64,000 nt of DNA from positions 9,281,717-9,345,716 of the forward strand of contig NC_071330.1 in NCBI RefSeq assembly GCF_010183535.1. The letters are read 5' to 3'. Made by a program: the position numbers and the translations under genes. The notes beneath the pieces were generated by a model, which had not been told where the DNA came from, ran no database searches, and saw only the letters and a list, made by a program, of their open reading frames with translations. The first letter of the stretch is position 1, and each line of letters begins with the position of its first letter. Below, piece after piece: positions 35,854 through 46,618 of this stretch. The stretch comes from Caenorhabditis remanei (taxonomy: Eukaryota > Nematoda > Chromadorea > Rhabditida > Rhabditidae).

Positions 35854-37506
35854 TTATCTGGACAATCCGTTTTTGAGAAGATTGTTTCTCATACCATCCC
35901 GTTCCTGTTTTCTCAAAACCGTGAAAAATCGTTGAACAGATGATGGCGTGAGACCACACTTTCTTGCTAGGTCAATCGACCTTTCTCTTGAAAGTATCGT
36001 AGACTTTTTGAACTTTGATTTCAAATATTGATGTTGTAGTTTCTGAAAATATGAGTTGGGAAGATGTCCAATATCGCTTAATGTTTACCCTGTTAATCTG
36101 CTTCCGAACTTTCCGCATTTCAAACCACTCCTTATACTTCCTATGAACAAAATGGAGTGGTAAACATATCTTATCCATAATTAAATGAAATTGACCAACT
36201 ACTTGATAGCGATCAGCATATTTGATTCCTGAAAACTCCTTTTCCAGCAGTTTTTTATTTCTCTCGTCGAGTAAAACGTCTTCTTTCTCTTCTAGAAATT
36301 GAAATATCTTCCGACAAGTGTCATTTCTTTTACATCTTTCTCGAACAACCATCCTCAACTCGAAATATCGCTTGATTACTGTTTCATATGGAACATCAAC
36401 TTCTATCGATATATTTATCATTGTTTGAATCGATGGATGTCTATTTCTCTCAAAATATTCCAAATCCATTGGAAATTGGTTAAGAGAGGAATCCAGCAAA
36501 TTTAAAAGTTTTTCATCGGCTTCTTGACTTTCTTCCTCGGAAATTCTCGATTCTGATCTGCTCACTTCCTGCAATTCACATTTAAATTAATGTAGTGGTG
36601 GAATAAAAAATGAGGAAAAGTAAATAGTAAATGAATCTCTCATAGTATACATACATGTTGATTGGTATCCTCCATTTTATGAGCCACATCTAAATGGAGA
36701 GGAAGTATATCTACTGGATCAGATGATTCATTGTCATCATCATCGAAACTGTCATCCATCCAAGCGAACTTTTTCTGAAAGAAACACGAGTGGTGCATCA
36801 AAATCCGGAGAAGAAACAAACTGAAGGAACAGATTTGTGTTTTTTCAATCGTCGTTTACAACTCCAGGAATCAAAAAAAGCTTGCATTTGTTCCGCGTCG
36901 AGACGTGTATTGTCAGCCAACCTCTTCAATCTGTCACTATTCATAAATGGATTGTTTTGAAATACAGAATAAAGATGTTGTTTCATTCCAGTCGTCAAAC
37001 CAATCTGAATTCTCATTTTGAGTTGATAGAACACATAGTCTGATTCATAAAGAGTAAGAATGCTGCACGTAAAAAAAACTCACTTCAAAGTCTTCTTTCA
37101 GTCTCCATTTCGTGTATTCTTCCACAATTGTTTTCTCTGGAAGACGAGTTCCTTGCATAAGCAAATGAAGGTTTTCGATTGGTAGTTTCTCTCTTCTTCC
37201 AACGAATTCAAACTCATCATTCATCATTCTCAAAAGTCTCTTATTTATAGTTCCGTTGAATGTGTCATCACAATTGAAATATTTGAATACTTTTATACAA
37301 GTATCATTTTTTGAACATGTTTCTCCATTTTTCAATCGAAGTTCAGAGAATCTTTTAAATATTTGACTGTAATCAATACTTGTTTCCTTTGAAATACATA
37401 TCATTTCTTCAATTGATGGATGAGGATTTCTATCATAAAACTCCTGATCTCTGTCGAATTCATAATATGAGCTTCTTGGAATATATTTTACAAGAGCGAG
37501 TTCCAT
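35854..37506 (-). CDS. Double-HOCHOB homeobox protein
   Basis: Exons 37506-37084, 37004-36822, 36774-36655, 36568-36089 and 36042-35854 (464 aa) are all joined by phase-0 introns, and each exon carries one unit. HOCHOB A is exon 1 (NPHPSIEEMICISKETSI, CSKNDTC, ENLHLLMQG, YTKWRL). A homeodomain is exon 2 (MNSDRLKRLADNTRLDAEQM, then QAFFDSWSCKRRLKK). Exon 3 is an acidic linker. HOCHOB B is exon 4 (NRHPSIQTMINISIEVDV, CKRNDTC, GQFHLIMDK, YKEWFEMRK). A second homeodomain is exon 5 (LSRERSIDLARKCGLTPSS, then VQRFFTVLRKQERD). Both homeodomains have FF in place of WF and lack the canonical Asn51. The ATG directly follows a GTTTCAG acceptor. This HOCHOB-homeodomain order, repeated twice, parallels the neighbouring plus-strand gene and suggests a common ancestral unit. 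Confidence 0.85.
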
Positions 37507-38475
37507 CTGAAACTACCCATCTTTATGAAGAGACAGATCTGAATCTTACTGTAAAAGCTTGTTTGTTTGACCACTCTGAAATGAAAATAAACAGTTTTAC
37601 CGCGTTTTTTGTGAATTCTTGGAACTTCTAAAACGTTTAATTTTTCCAGAATCTTTGGGGTTTCACGTATGAAACAAGAAGAAATTGCAAGAAATTTATG
37701 GTAAATGGCAGATTTGAATACTAATGACATCACCCAAACATCGAATTATATTAATGCTGATTCCAGGTAAGTCTATAATGGCATTGTGAAACCATTGAAA
37801 TGAGGCTAAATGGAATTTTATCAGAATCTTCATATTCATAGATAACAAACAGAGAAATACGGGTTGTTTCATAATACTGCAAGAATTTCCAAAACTTTTC
37901 GAAATTATTTCATAAGAAAAAAAGTATTTCAATGATGATTATGATGTTGAATATATAGATAAGAACAGTTCGATGGGAAATAACTCGAAGACATGTTTGT
38001 TATTTTTGTTCTGGATAGTCAGAACATTTGTCATTAAAATGGGTAGTCCGAAAAAAGATTTGTTTTATGGGGAAAAGAATACAGTAACCCAAATAAGATT
38101 TTTTAAAACTTTTTTTTTGAAAACATGACAGAAAATGTACTACAGCGTTTCACGTTTTCAACTGAAAGAGTTTTTCTTCCACATCCTTTCACTACGTGTG
38201 TTACTGTAACAAGTTTCGATTTTTATTATGTGGAACCCGATTAACTTATTCTTTGTTTTTTTTTTCACGGGTAATGATTTCCCAATTTTATTATTTTCAT
38301 TAGTTTCATTTATTTAGACATTATTATTATTTTTCAAACTTTTACCAGACTCTCCGTTTTCGGTAAATACTTGGATTCTGGTTCAAAAGAATTTCCACTC
38401 GGTAGCTTTCAGAAAACCTACTCGTCGTAAAAATCCAAAAATATCAAGAATCCGAGGCACAGAAATTCTGAAACG
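37507..38475. other. Gap between homeobox cluster and unknown gene
   Basis: A minus-strand open stretch at 37733-37510 might hold a 5' exon of the double-HOCHOB gene, but no phase-compatible splice could be found. The rest is AT-rich without a recognisable gene. The promoters of two divergent genes are expected here. Confidence 0.4.
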
Positions 38476-39633
38476 ATGAGTTTGAAACTGTTGAATAACT
38501 CGTTTCATCTCGAGTTTCTCAACGATTTTCAAACTTTTCATCGTCATCAGAAACAGAAAAAGACCGATGAGAATGACAAAATGGCAGAAACTGAAGAGAT
38601 TACAGTTGACCAAATTCCAAAGTTTCTTCATCCAAATGGAGTTTCACTTCCTCAAAAGTAGGTTCAGGTAATTAAATAAAGTCCTTGTCTGAATTACAGA
38701 AGAGACGGAGAAATGCCACCAGTATTTCAATGCCCAATTCTCACAGACTTTCTGATGCTGAAAAGTTCGGAATGTAACCCTGAAAAAGTAGGATTCCTCT
38801 TGAATTCACAACTTTCTCATCTTCATTTTCCAGTTTCTCCAAGATGTTGATGTCTTCACAACTCTATCTTCAATTCGTAGTCTCATTTGTCAATGGGTTA
38901 ATTATTATGGCCCCAAAAGTGTTTTTTTCAAAAGTTTTTTTGGCATTCATGAAGGATTCAAGAGACATACTTTCAGAGAATCCTCACTATTGTCAGATGG
39001 ATGAACAAGGAAGAGTATTTCTGAATACGGGAACCAACTACACTGTCCCATTCGAAAGAAGTACTGCATTTTTGAATAGATTTTCAATTTTGGAACACGG
39101 ACAAACATGGTGAGAAAAAAGGATAACCTGGTCATTGTCAGTGGTTTCAGGGATGAATTCATTGCCACTTCGTATTCTGGCCTGGCGAAAATTCGTCTGA
39201 AGAATGGAATTCGATTGGCTTTTACCTATAAAATGTATGCTCAATCGGAAAATCAGCCCGTTGATATTGTTGTTCGACAATCTTTCAGTTTTCAAAAAGA
39301 AATTGATTTTCATTTTTTGAATTGCTTTCTCACGAAGAAGAAAATATGGCGTTTCGAGGTGGAAAGCAGGCAAAAAACAGACAATAATATTCATTTTAGA
39401 TGTCACGGAATACTTCAATTTTTCAAGAATCATTTGGAAGTGAGGATCTGTGGAATCTGATGTCAATTGAGAAACAATTAAAAATTATTGACTGTTTCGA
39501 GAATCGTCTTCCTGAATTTCTCATCGACGTCGCGTACGGAATAGAGTCAGAAGACGCCGTTAATATGATTCATTCGGTCGCGTCATCATGTATTCATATG
39601 TCACAAAAACCGAATTTGGAATCACTTTACTGA
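38476..39633 (+). CDS. Unrecognised protein, 309 aa
   Basis: Exons 38476-38657, 38700-38787, 38834-38918, 38977-39109, 39151-39358 and 39400-39633 join in one frame with good splice signals, so a real gene is likely. The ATG at 38476 was taken as first in frame; the internal one at 38581 (MAETEEITVDQIPKFLHPN) is an equally plausible start. The middle part (VFLNTGTNYTVPFERST, WDEFIATSYSGLAKIRLKNG) looks like a beta-rich globular domain. The C-terminal exon (SIEKQLKIIDCFENRLPEFL) looks helical. No signal peptide, membrane segment or catalytic motif was seen. I do not recognise the family; it may be nematode-specific. Confidence 0.6.
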
Positions 39634-39913
39634 TAGATTTACTCTGTAAAACTACATTTTAGTACTTGAATGTTGCATGTAAATTATCAATAGAAAATAG
39701 GCAAATAAAGCTTTTAGTCATACTGTATCTAAAGAAAGTCATTGTCTCATTCTTTTGAAGACATTTCCCAGATGAAGTCAGTTCGACCCCTATCATCCGA
39801 CTTTGAGAATGAGTTGAAAACTTTTAGAATGAAAGGAAAACTAATAATGGCTAAAAGTGAAAATAGAAGCACCTGAATCTCAGAAACTTTATTGAAATGA
39901 TAAAATGAAGCAA

Positions 39914-40159
39914 CTAATTCTGAATTTGTCTCCAATTATCTCCTCTGGCGACCAATTCTACTATATTTCTACTTCTTATTCTCCTCACAACTTCCTCCAA
40001 ATGGGCAATTTTCCGTCGGTATTCCAGCACTTTGAGACGATCTGAATATATGGAAACTGAGCAGATATCTAGTCGAAAATTACATTTCTTACGGATTTCA
40101 TTAGCGGAGAGTTCGTGTTTTTGATCTTGTTGACACTGTCTACTGAGTTGTTTTTCCAT
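39914..40159 (-). CDS. Small coiled-coil protein, 64 aa
   Basis: Two exons (40159-40093 and 40041-39914) joined through a GTAAGA donor and an ATATTCAG acceptor give MEKQLSRQCQQDQKHELSAN followed by a continuous basic helix (LEYRRKIAHLEEVVRRIRSR) and ELVARGDNWRQIQN. The heptad-like Leu/Ile/Val spacing suggests a coiled coil that probably dimerises or binds a partner. A polyadenylation-like AATAAA follows the stop on this strand (about 39893). No orthologue recognised. A longer form beginning upstream in the same frame is possible but less coding-like. Confidence 0.5.
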   Translation of the reverse strand: MEKQLSRQCQQDQKHELSANEIRKKCNFRLDICSVSIYSDRLKVLEYRRKIAHLEEVVRRIRSRNIVELVARGDNWRQIQN

Positions 40160-40607
40160 TTGTTGAAAGAAATATTTTGAATAGGAAAAAGGATAAAAGT
40201 TGAAATGAGATTTAAAACTCGAATTCAAAAAGAAGCAGGAAAGAGTACATACATATAATACTTGATAAGGGATAAAAGAGACAGAGGAAATGAGATGATG
40301 AGAAAGAGTGTTGGTTTCTGTGGAGAAAAAGAGATATACCAGAAGAAGGTATGCACAAAGGTACTAATTAAATTATAATGAAATGTGAGTGGAGTTGAGA
40401 AGAGGAGAGAGTGCGAGATGATGTATGTAAAGGGCATTATGTTCACATTCAGATGTCTTCGTGTCTAATTACGGTTTTCTCACTTTTGAGAAAATCCCAG
40501 TTGAAAGTGTAGAGAATTAGTGAAAAGAATAGATTAATTTTCAGTGTCTGGATTACTTGAATAATTGTTCAATTCGGACAGAAGACGTCAACATAAAGAA
40601 GAACGAT
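40160..40607. other. Intergenic spacer, 448 bp
   Basis: Purine-rich on the plus strand (GAGAGAGA, AGAAGAAG). It lies between two minus-strand small genes and should contain the promoter of the coiled-coil gene and the 3' UTR of the secreted-peptide gene. No gene is visible. Confidence 0.4.
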
Positions 40608-40909
40608 TTATTTAATAAAAACTTGTCCTTGTGGCTGCTGACTGTTTGGTCTCCATTGTAGAGCCGATCGAATTGTATTCAATGGAGATGTCTGTGGATC
40701 GAAATCTCGTCTCGAACGTCGAAAAGCTGAAAACTATTCTCTAGAGACTACTCTGTACGATGAAACGAGTCACTTTTATCAGATTGCCCACGAATTTGAT
40801 TACTCGGAATGTATCGTACGAATCGTTTTTCAGTTGAAATTCGAGCATCGGTTGTGGAGAGAACGAGGGCGAAAACGAGGATGCAGATAATCCAGGGGTT
40901 AGTGAGCAT
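40608..40909 (-). CDS. Small secreted, neuropeptide-precursor-like protein, 78 aa
   Basis: ATG at 40909 opens MLTNPWIICILVFALVLS, a clear signal peptide with cleavage likely after TTDA (about residue 22). Exon 1 (40909-40792) splices via a GTGGGC donor to exon 2 (40726-40608) at a TTTTCAG acceptor. The mature part contains prohormone-convertase-like basic sites: KR at residues 28-29 and RRSRR at 42-46. These would release FVRYIPSNQIPF and a 32-residue C-terminal peptide starting DFDPQTSPLN that contains ALQWRPN. There is no amidation Gly-basic end. The layout is that of a neuropeptide or hormone precursor, but a small secreted protein of another kind is possible. Each exon is short. It is divergent from the gene at 41244, with 334 bp between starts. 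Confidence 0.55.
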
Positions 40910-41243
40910 TATAATGATGATGTTAGTTGAGGAATAAACGAAATGAGAGATTTGAATTGAGATATACTCTTTGATAAGGTCACGGACATTTTGAATATAA
41001 GTTGATAATCGGTTTCAATCACGTAGTTTCCCCCTTTTTGTAAAAAAGTATTGGGCTTCCTAGTCATTCTGATTGTGGCTTGAATATTATTCTGGTTCAA
41101 TGAAAAGATCAATGAAATATGAATATAATAATCGTGTGATGTGAACTTTTCAAGCAATAACACGCTGCAATCGTTTTCCACGTATTCACTTCGTCATCAA
41201 GAACAAAAAAACGCACGTTAGTTTTCAGTTTTGAGCTTCAAAA
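40910..41243. promoter_or_regulatory. Bidirectional promoter region
   Basis: These 334 bp lie between the start codons of the secreted-peptide gene (minus) and the gene at 41244 (plus). A long minus-strand open stretch covers most of it but has no ATG and reads into the peptide gene in another frame, so it is not taken as coding. Confidence 0.4.
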
Positions 41244-43261
41244 ATGATTGAAAACATCCAAGAGACGGACAACTCCAATCAATTGACTGAAAATTATAAA
41301 GACTTTGAAAAAACGTTACCATCGGATGCAGCCTTGGTTTGTTTTCTTGTTTGGAAGTCCCCAAAGTCAAATATTCAGAATGTCCGAAAATGGATGAATA
41401 TTGGATATCGACTCTATGTGTAGGTTTTATTCAATGACTGAATGTCCATTTTAATTTTTTTAGAAATATGCTTGACAACTCTGAGTTTTCATTCGTTCTG
41501 AGTTTTCCACAAATGATTTCTCAACTATCATTTTTGATGACTGTTTGTCAGGAAGTAAAGCAGACTCCTCTATATCTGAAGAAACCTTTTGTTTTAGAAA
41601 ACAACAGGTCTCCAAACTGAGTTCGGATGGGATGCCACATCAGGAGAACTTGCTCATCAATTTCAGGTTTTTATTAATAAAAAAACTAGTTCTTATTTCT
41701 TTTTCAGCACAAAAATCTCATAGAAATAACTCAGAAGTTCATGAAAATGTGGAAGAAGGAAATAAATGAAGCATCGAAACCTGGTAAAATAAATTCAGCT
41801 CGACGAGTACTTTGTTATCCAACATGTGCCGTTTCTTTTCATTTGAAAACTTTGGAGTGTCTTCGTCGTTATTATATTGAAATGGCATTATTCGAAGGAG
41901 CGATTGAGCATCGAAATTGGATAAATAAACATCTCGAAGTAAATTCAACTTTTTGGGTTATTTCATCTGAAATGCGTGTAGAGTATTCAATGTGAACGTA
42001 GTGGTCATCACGTCATTGGGAAAATATTACAGAACTCATTTTATATTCAGGGAAATTTCGAAAATCGTGTGGTAGTGAATGTTTGGGAGGAAGAAACTAT
42101 AAATATGGATGCCACTATGAAACCAGAGGATAAATTGAATAAAGCATCTGAAATTGAGAAGAAGACACCGATTCTGGTGTGGATCAGTCACATGAATATT
42201 GCACTTGATCCAGCTGTTTTCGACGTCAAGTTCTTGTATTTATTGAACGAAAAACCTTATTTTCGTATCACAGCCACACCAACGATCAGTGTTCGTGAAA
42301 TCGAATCTGAAATGCGTTAGTTCTTTTCCTTAAAATACAATAATTAATTTAAAAGTTTCAGCTTGGGATATGATAATTGTTCCTTGTGTGTCGGATAGTC
42401 TCTGCTTTGTTCTTATTTACAATTTCTCGCGGAATCTGTCTACATTCGAAGGCCTTCGTATTCATATAAATGAACATAGACCAAGTGCACCTTGTGTCGT
42501 CAGAAAATGTTCTCGTAAACTGAATAAAACTGGTGGAGAAACAGACCAAAGAGGTCTGGTTGAAAAGACAAAAAAACATATTTATATTCCTCACTGGGAT
42601 GAAACTAACTTTCTACCAAATAGATTTGCAGAACTGCTGCAGGTACAGTAATCAAAGCAATCTAAATAAATCCTAATCAATTAGATTTTCAGAAAGTCGT
42701 TGATATGGAAGAAACATTTACGGAAGGAGGTTTTGGAGATTTAGCTCATGGACGTGCAGTTCCTTCTCCCGGTGAAAATGCAAACAAAATCAGTCACCTT
42801 CAAAATTTCTCAACGTTCGGATTTGTCAATTCTCCGAGTACACGGTTTGTTTTTGATTATTCATTCATCAACAACTTTCTTATACTTCAAGCAAAGTACC
42901 AGAAGAATCAAATGATGAAAGTGAGATCGAAAAAGTCCCGTTCCCATTCTGTGCAATTCTTTGGGACACTAATCGACATGTTCCCGTTTACATGGGAAAG
43001 TACGGAAGACGTTCTGTTTCTCATATTTTCACAAATTTTCTGTTTTCAGAATAACTGGGAAATGTGTAACACAAGTTGGGCCAGTTTTGAAAAAAAGTTG
43101 GTGGGAAAGACTATCTGGATACTTCAAACCAACAGAGTGATGTATGATTATTGTTTTTTTAAACTGTTTTTTTTATTAAAAATAGTCTTTTCGTTACTCA
43201 AGGAACATTTTACAGTATCTGTACCAAGGATTTACTCGGAGACCTGTTAATCCGATATTAG
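41244..43261 (+). CDS. Unrecognised protein, 501 aa
   Basis: Ten exons (41244-41419, 41464-41554, 41598-41666, 41708-41938, 42051-42315, 42362-42642, 42693-42844, 42892-42999, 43050-43136, 43216-43261) join in phase, which supports a real gene. The exon boundaries around 41555-41597 and 42845-42891 were chosen to remove stops; the acceptor TACTTCAAG at 42891 is weak. Features: a helical N-terminal half (ALVCFLVWKSPKSNIQNVRK, LKTLECLRRYYIEMALFEG), a middle part with alternating beta-like segments (KTPILVWISHMNIALDPAVF), and a C-terminal part (FPFCAILWDTNRHVPVYMGK, WWERLSGYFKP). No signal peptide or clear membrane span. I do not recognise the family or infer a function. Confidence 0.6.
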
Positions 43262-44749
43262 GTAGACAGAAATCCGAAAAAAGGAAAAAAAATGTAATTT
43301 CGAAATTTGAATGAAAATAAAAAGAGAGCATTGAAATTAGTTGGAAACTAACGGGGGTTAGTCGGATGTTCTTTGAATAATCAGAATGATTCACAAATAT
43401 TCAGTTGTTTTCAGTGGTTTTTCGATGAAAAAATAAATATTTTCGTTAGAGAGTAACTTGTAAAGTACCATAGATTCTTCTGTGCCTGATTGGTTAAAAA
43501 ATCTCTAGCTACCTAATTCCCCAACAACGTAGAAAAATCAAAATTTTTAAAAAATTAAAAAGTGACCACATAAGAAAAAATGACGTAATTTCATTTTTTC
43601 CATTATCTTTGCCCCAGATCTTGAAACTTTCGCATATAAAAGAAAGAAGATAACGTCAGAGACAAAAAAACTTCTAACAGACTAGAACACGAAATAGAGA
43701 ATTATGATTCTCGAGACTGAATCAACGAGAGATTTCAGATTACTTTTGTTTTCTCACGTAGGCATATTACAGAAGACTATTTGAGTGAGTTCAAAACATA
43801 ATTTTTCCTATTTCTGAGAAAACGAACACGATTCAGTAGATTTACACATGAAACTATAAATATGTACTCACATATGCTCGCTACTGCACATCAGCCAATA
43901 TGGTCGGATTACTGTAATCATAACTGATTCTCATCAATAACATCAAAAATCACTTCGAAAGTGTTTGATTTCATTAGTTTTTTTTTTTAAGATACCAATC
44001 TTTATCTATCAAAAAGAAGCAAGGTCATTCATTATATCTCCACATGAACATCTAACCGACAATCGTTGCAATCTCTTTCCCTCTCCGACAAACAATGTGA
44101 ACACTCAACTTCTTCTGTTTTTTCTTTTGCTTTCTTCAATTTGGCCTTGGCCTCAATTATCCAAGATGGGATGGGTTTAATAGTTGTCTTATTTGTTTTC
44201 CACTTCACAAATTACTGCAATTTTTGACAGGATCGCGAATTTCTTTGCCGTTTCCATGGCTCAAACTTTGAATTTGTGATTGCTGATTAACACACCGAGA
44301 ACTGAAGTTAGAATAGTTTTTTCTTTCATGTACTTGGGTTTCTAGTGTCCAAGAAGTTTCGATTTTCAATTAAGAAGGTAATAACTACTGTAGAGATCCT
44401 ATAGGAGAAGAAAAAGAAAAATGAAACGAGATAGAGACCAGTTTTTATACGGGAGACCTAGATTCGCGAATCTTCCCAATAAGAAGAATTCAGGGATATA
44501 TAAAGAGAATTGGGAAACACGGAAACTGGAAATCGTCGTCTCTCATTTCCTTTTTTCTTTTGAAGAGATTTAGATGAAAGAAATTGTTGAAGAAGGAAGT
44601 TTTATATATTTTTTGTTCAGTTTCTGATTTTTGATTCTCTTTTCGATTCTCAACTGTCTTGATCATAGAATTCCATTTCTTCCAATATCGATGATATTTC
44701 TTTAGTTTCACATATCAATTAGAGTCAAATATTGTTTTTTTTTTTCAGA
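43262..44749. other. Intergenic region upstream of the GalNAc transferase
   Basis: No gene is visible in this 1.5 kb. It holds AT-rich and T-rich tracts, a TGACGTAA (CRE-variant) near 43581, and ACTACTGTAG near 44382. The ATG of the next gene lies one base after a TTTTTTCAG acceptor. Confidence 0.45.
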
Positions 44750-46618
44750 ATGCGACATACTGTCGTAACCTCTTTTTTGTGCATTTTGCTAACTTCACAA
44801 GCGGTTTTGTCTACAGAAGAAACGAAAGAAAAAGAGAAACTTCCCAAGTGTGTACACGTGGATCCTTATGAGAAGTGAGTCAAATCGAATGTTTCGGATT
44901 TCAGAACTTATACGTAGATATGGATTCTGGAAAATCATTGATTGTCTACTAGCATTCTTTTTTTTTAGAAAGTTTGTTCTCAGCAGCCATTGCAAAACTA
45001 ACAAAAAGGAATCTTCAGAGATCTAAATCAATGAAAACAAAGTATTGAAATATTGTAGAATTCAAAAAAGTTATCCAGAATATACCAAATTACAGTGTTC
45101 GAGATGTTTTTTTTTCAGCTTGGAAGAATGGTTGGCTCTGAAAACTCCAGCAGATAGGAAATGCAATCACACATCCGTGAGAGATGAACTTGATGAAAAT
45201 GTTCGTTTCCATCCCAGTTGAGATATAATTCAAGTCTAAATTCCAGGAAATCAAAAAATCTGAATGGGGAATCAAAAGTTTTGCATTCGATGCATTATCC
45301 TCTGAGAAGTTAGGTCCACTGAGAAATGTTGGAAAACAAGCCCATAAACTGTGAATTTTGAATTATGTTGTTATCAACGAGAAAACTATAATTTCAGATG
45401 TGAAGAAGAGAAATATGATGCTTCATTCTCTACATCTGTAGTAGTTATTCACCATAATGAAGCTCTTTCGACAATTCTCAGAATGATAAACGGCCTTATC
45501 GAATTTACTCCCAAATCTCTTCTCAAAGAAATAGTTTTATATGAAGATGCCTCAGAAGAAGAGCATGTTCTCACAAAGCATTTGGAAAAATTCGCGAAGT
45601 TGAAGGGTCTCGAAGACAAATTGATCATTCACAGAAGTGAATATAGACAAGTATGATTATATTTTATGCAGAATGATAGGATTATTATTCCAGGGTCTGA
45701 TTCGTGCAAAGGTTCATGCCTCAAGACTAGCCACTGGAGAAGTTATTGTATTCATGGATTCACATTGTGAAGTTTCTGAAAGATGGTTGGAACCCCTTTT
45801 ACAACCAATTAAGGAAGATCCAAAGAGGTTTGAAACTAAAATTTTATATTTCTGACAGTTAGCTAACGAAAAGCTCATCTCAAATCAATTTCAGCATCGC
45901 CATCCCTGTCGTTGACCTGATTAATCCAGTTTCGTTCGATTACTCGTCTTCAATGGTTGCAAAGAGTGGATTTGATTGGGGACTTACATTCAAATGGATC
46001 TATCTTCCATGGGAATATTTTGAGACTCCAGAGAACAATGTCAAGCCATTCAAGTAATATTCCTGCTGACATTTCATTTCTAATACCATTCTATTTCAGC
46101 TCTCCTGCCATGCCTGGAGGTCTTTTGGCAATGAAAAGAGAATATTTTATTGAATTGGGAGAATACGACATGGGAATGGAGATTTGGGGATCCGAGAATA
46201 TTGAACTATCCCTCAAAGTGAGTATATCTAGAAAAGGTTTATCCTGATTCTTTTTATTTTAAGGCATGGCTCTGTGGTGGACGTGTTGTTGTTGCTCCAT
46301 GTTCTCGCGTCGGTCACGTCTTCAGAATGCGTCGTCCGTATACTTCTAAACCTGGAATGGATACAGCTCTCTACAATGCTGTTAGAGTTGCCAAGACTTG
46401 GCTTGGAGCCTATGAGGTTTTTAATTTTGCTACATTTCCCTGTAAATTGTCATTTTCAGAAAAACTTCTTTGCTGCTAAGCCACGTGGATTGAAGATTGT
46501 ATTTGGAGATATCAGTGAGAGTATCAAAGTGAAAGATCGTCTGAAGTGCAAGGATATGAAATGGTTCATTGAGAATGTCTATCCGGAATTGGAACCAAAG
46601 GTTCATGATGAGCTCTAA
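44750..46618 (+). CDS. gly-8: Polypeptide N-acetylgalactosaminyltransferase
   Basis: Exons 44750-44874, 45119-45200, 45247-45350, 45398-45650, 45694-45827, 45895-46053, 46100-46217, 46264-46416 and 46460-46618 give 428 aa. A hydrophobic N-terminus ([15 protein letters not shown]) acts as signal or anchor for the Golgi lumen. The GT-A catalytic domain is complete: [19 protein letters not shown], the metal-binding DSH (about residues 210-212, [18 protein letters not shown]), [11 protein letters not shown], and the Gal/GalNAc-T motif [17 protein letters not shown] with SRVGHVFR. The enzyme starts mucin-type O-glycosylation by moving GalNAc from UDP-GalNAc to Ser/Thr. The protein stops soon after the catalytic domain, so the usual C-terminal ricin-like lectin domain is absent; C. 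elegans gly-8 is, from memory, of this short kind. The symbol is likely but not checked. Confidence 0.9.

Noticed and set aside
37488..37733. Minus-strand open frame as a 5' exon of the double-HOCHOB gene
   Set aside because: The only donor (GTAAGA near 37552) joins in the wrong phase, and an intermediate exon would need an intron near 30 bases.
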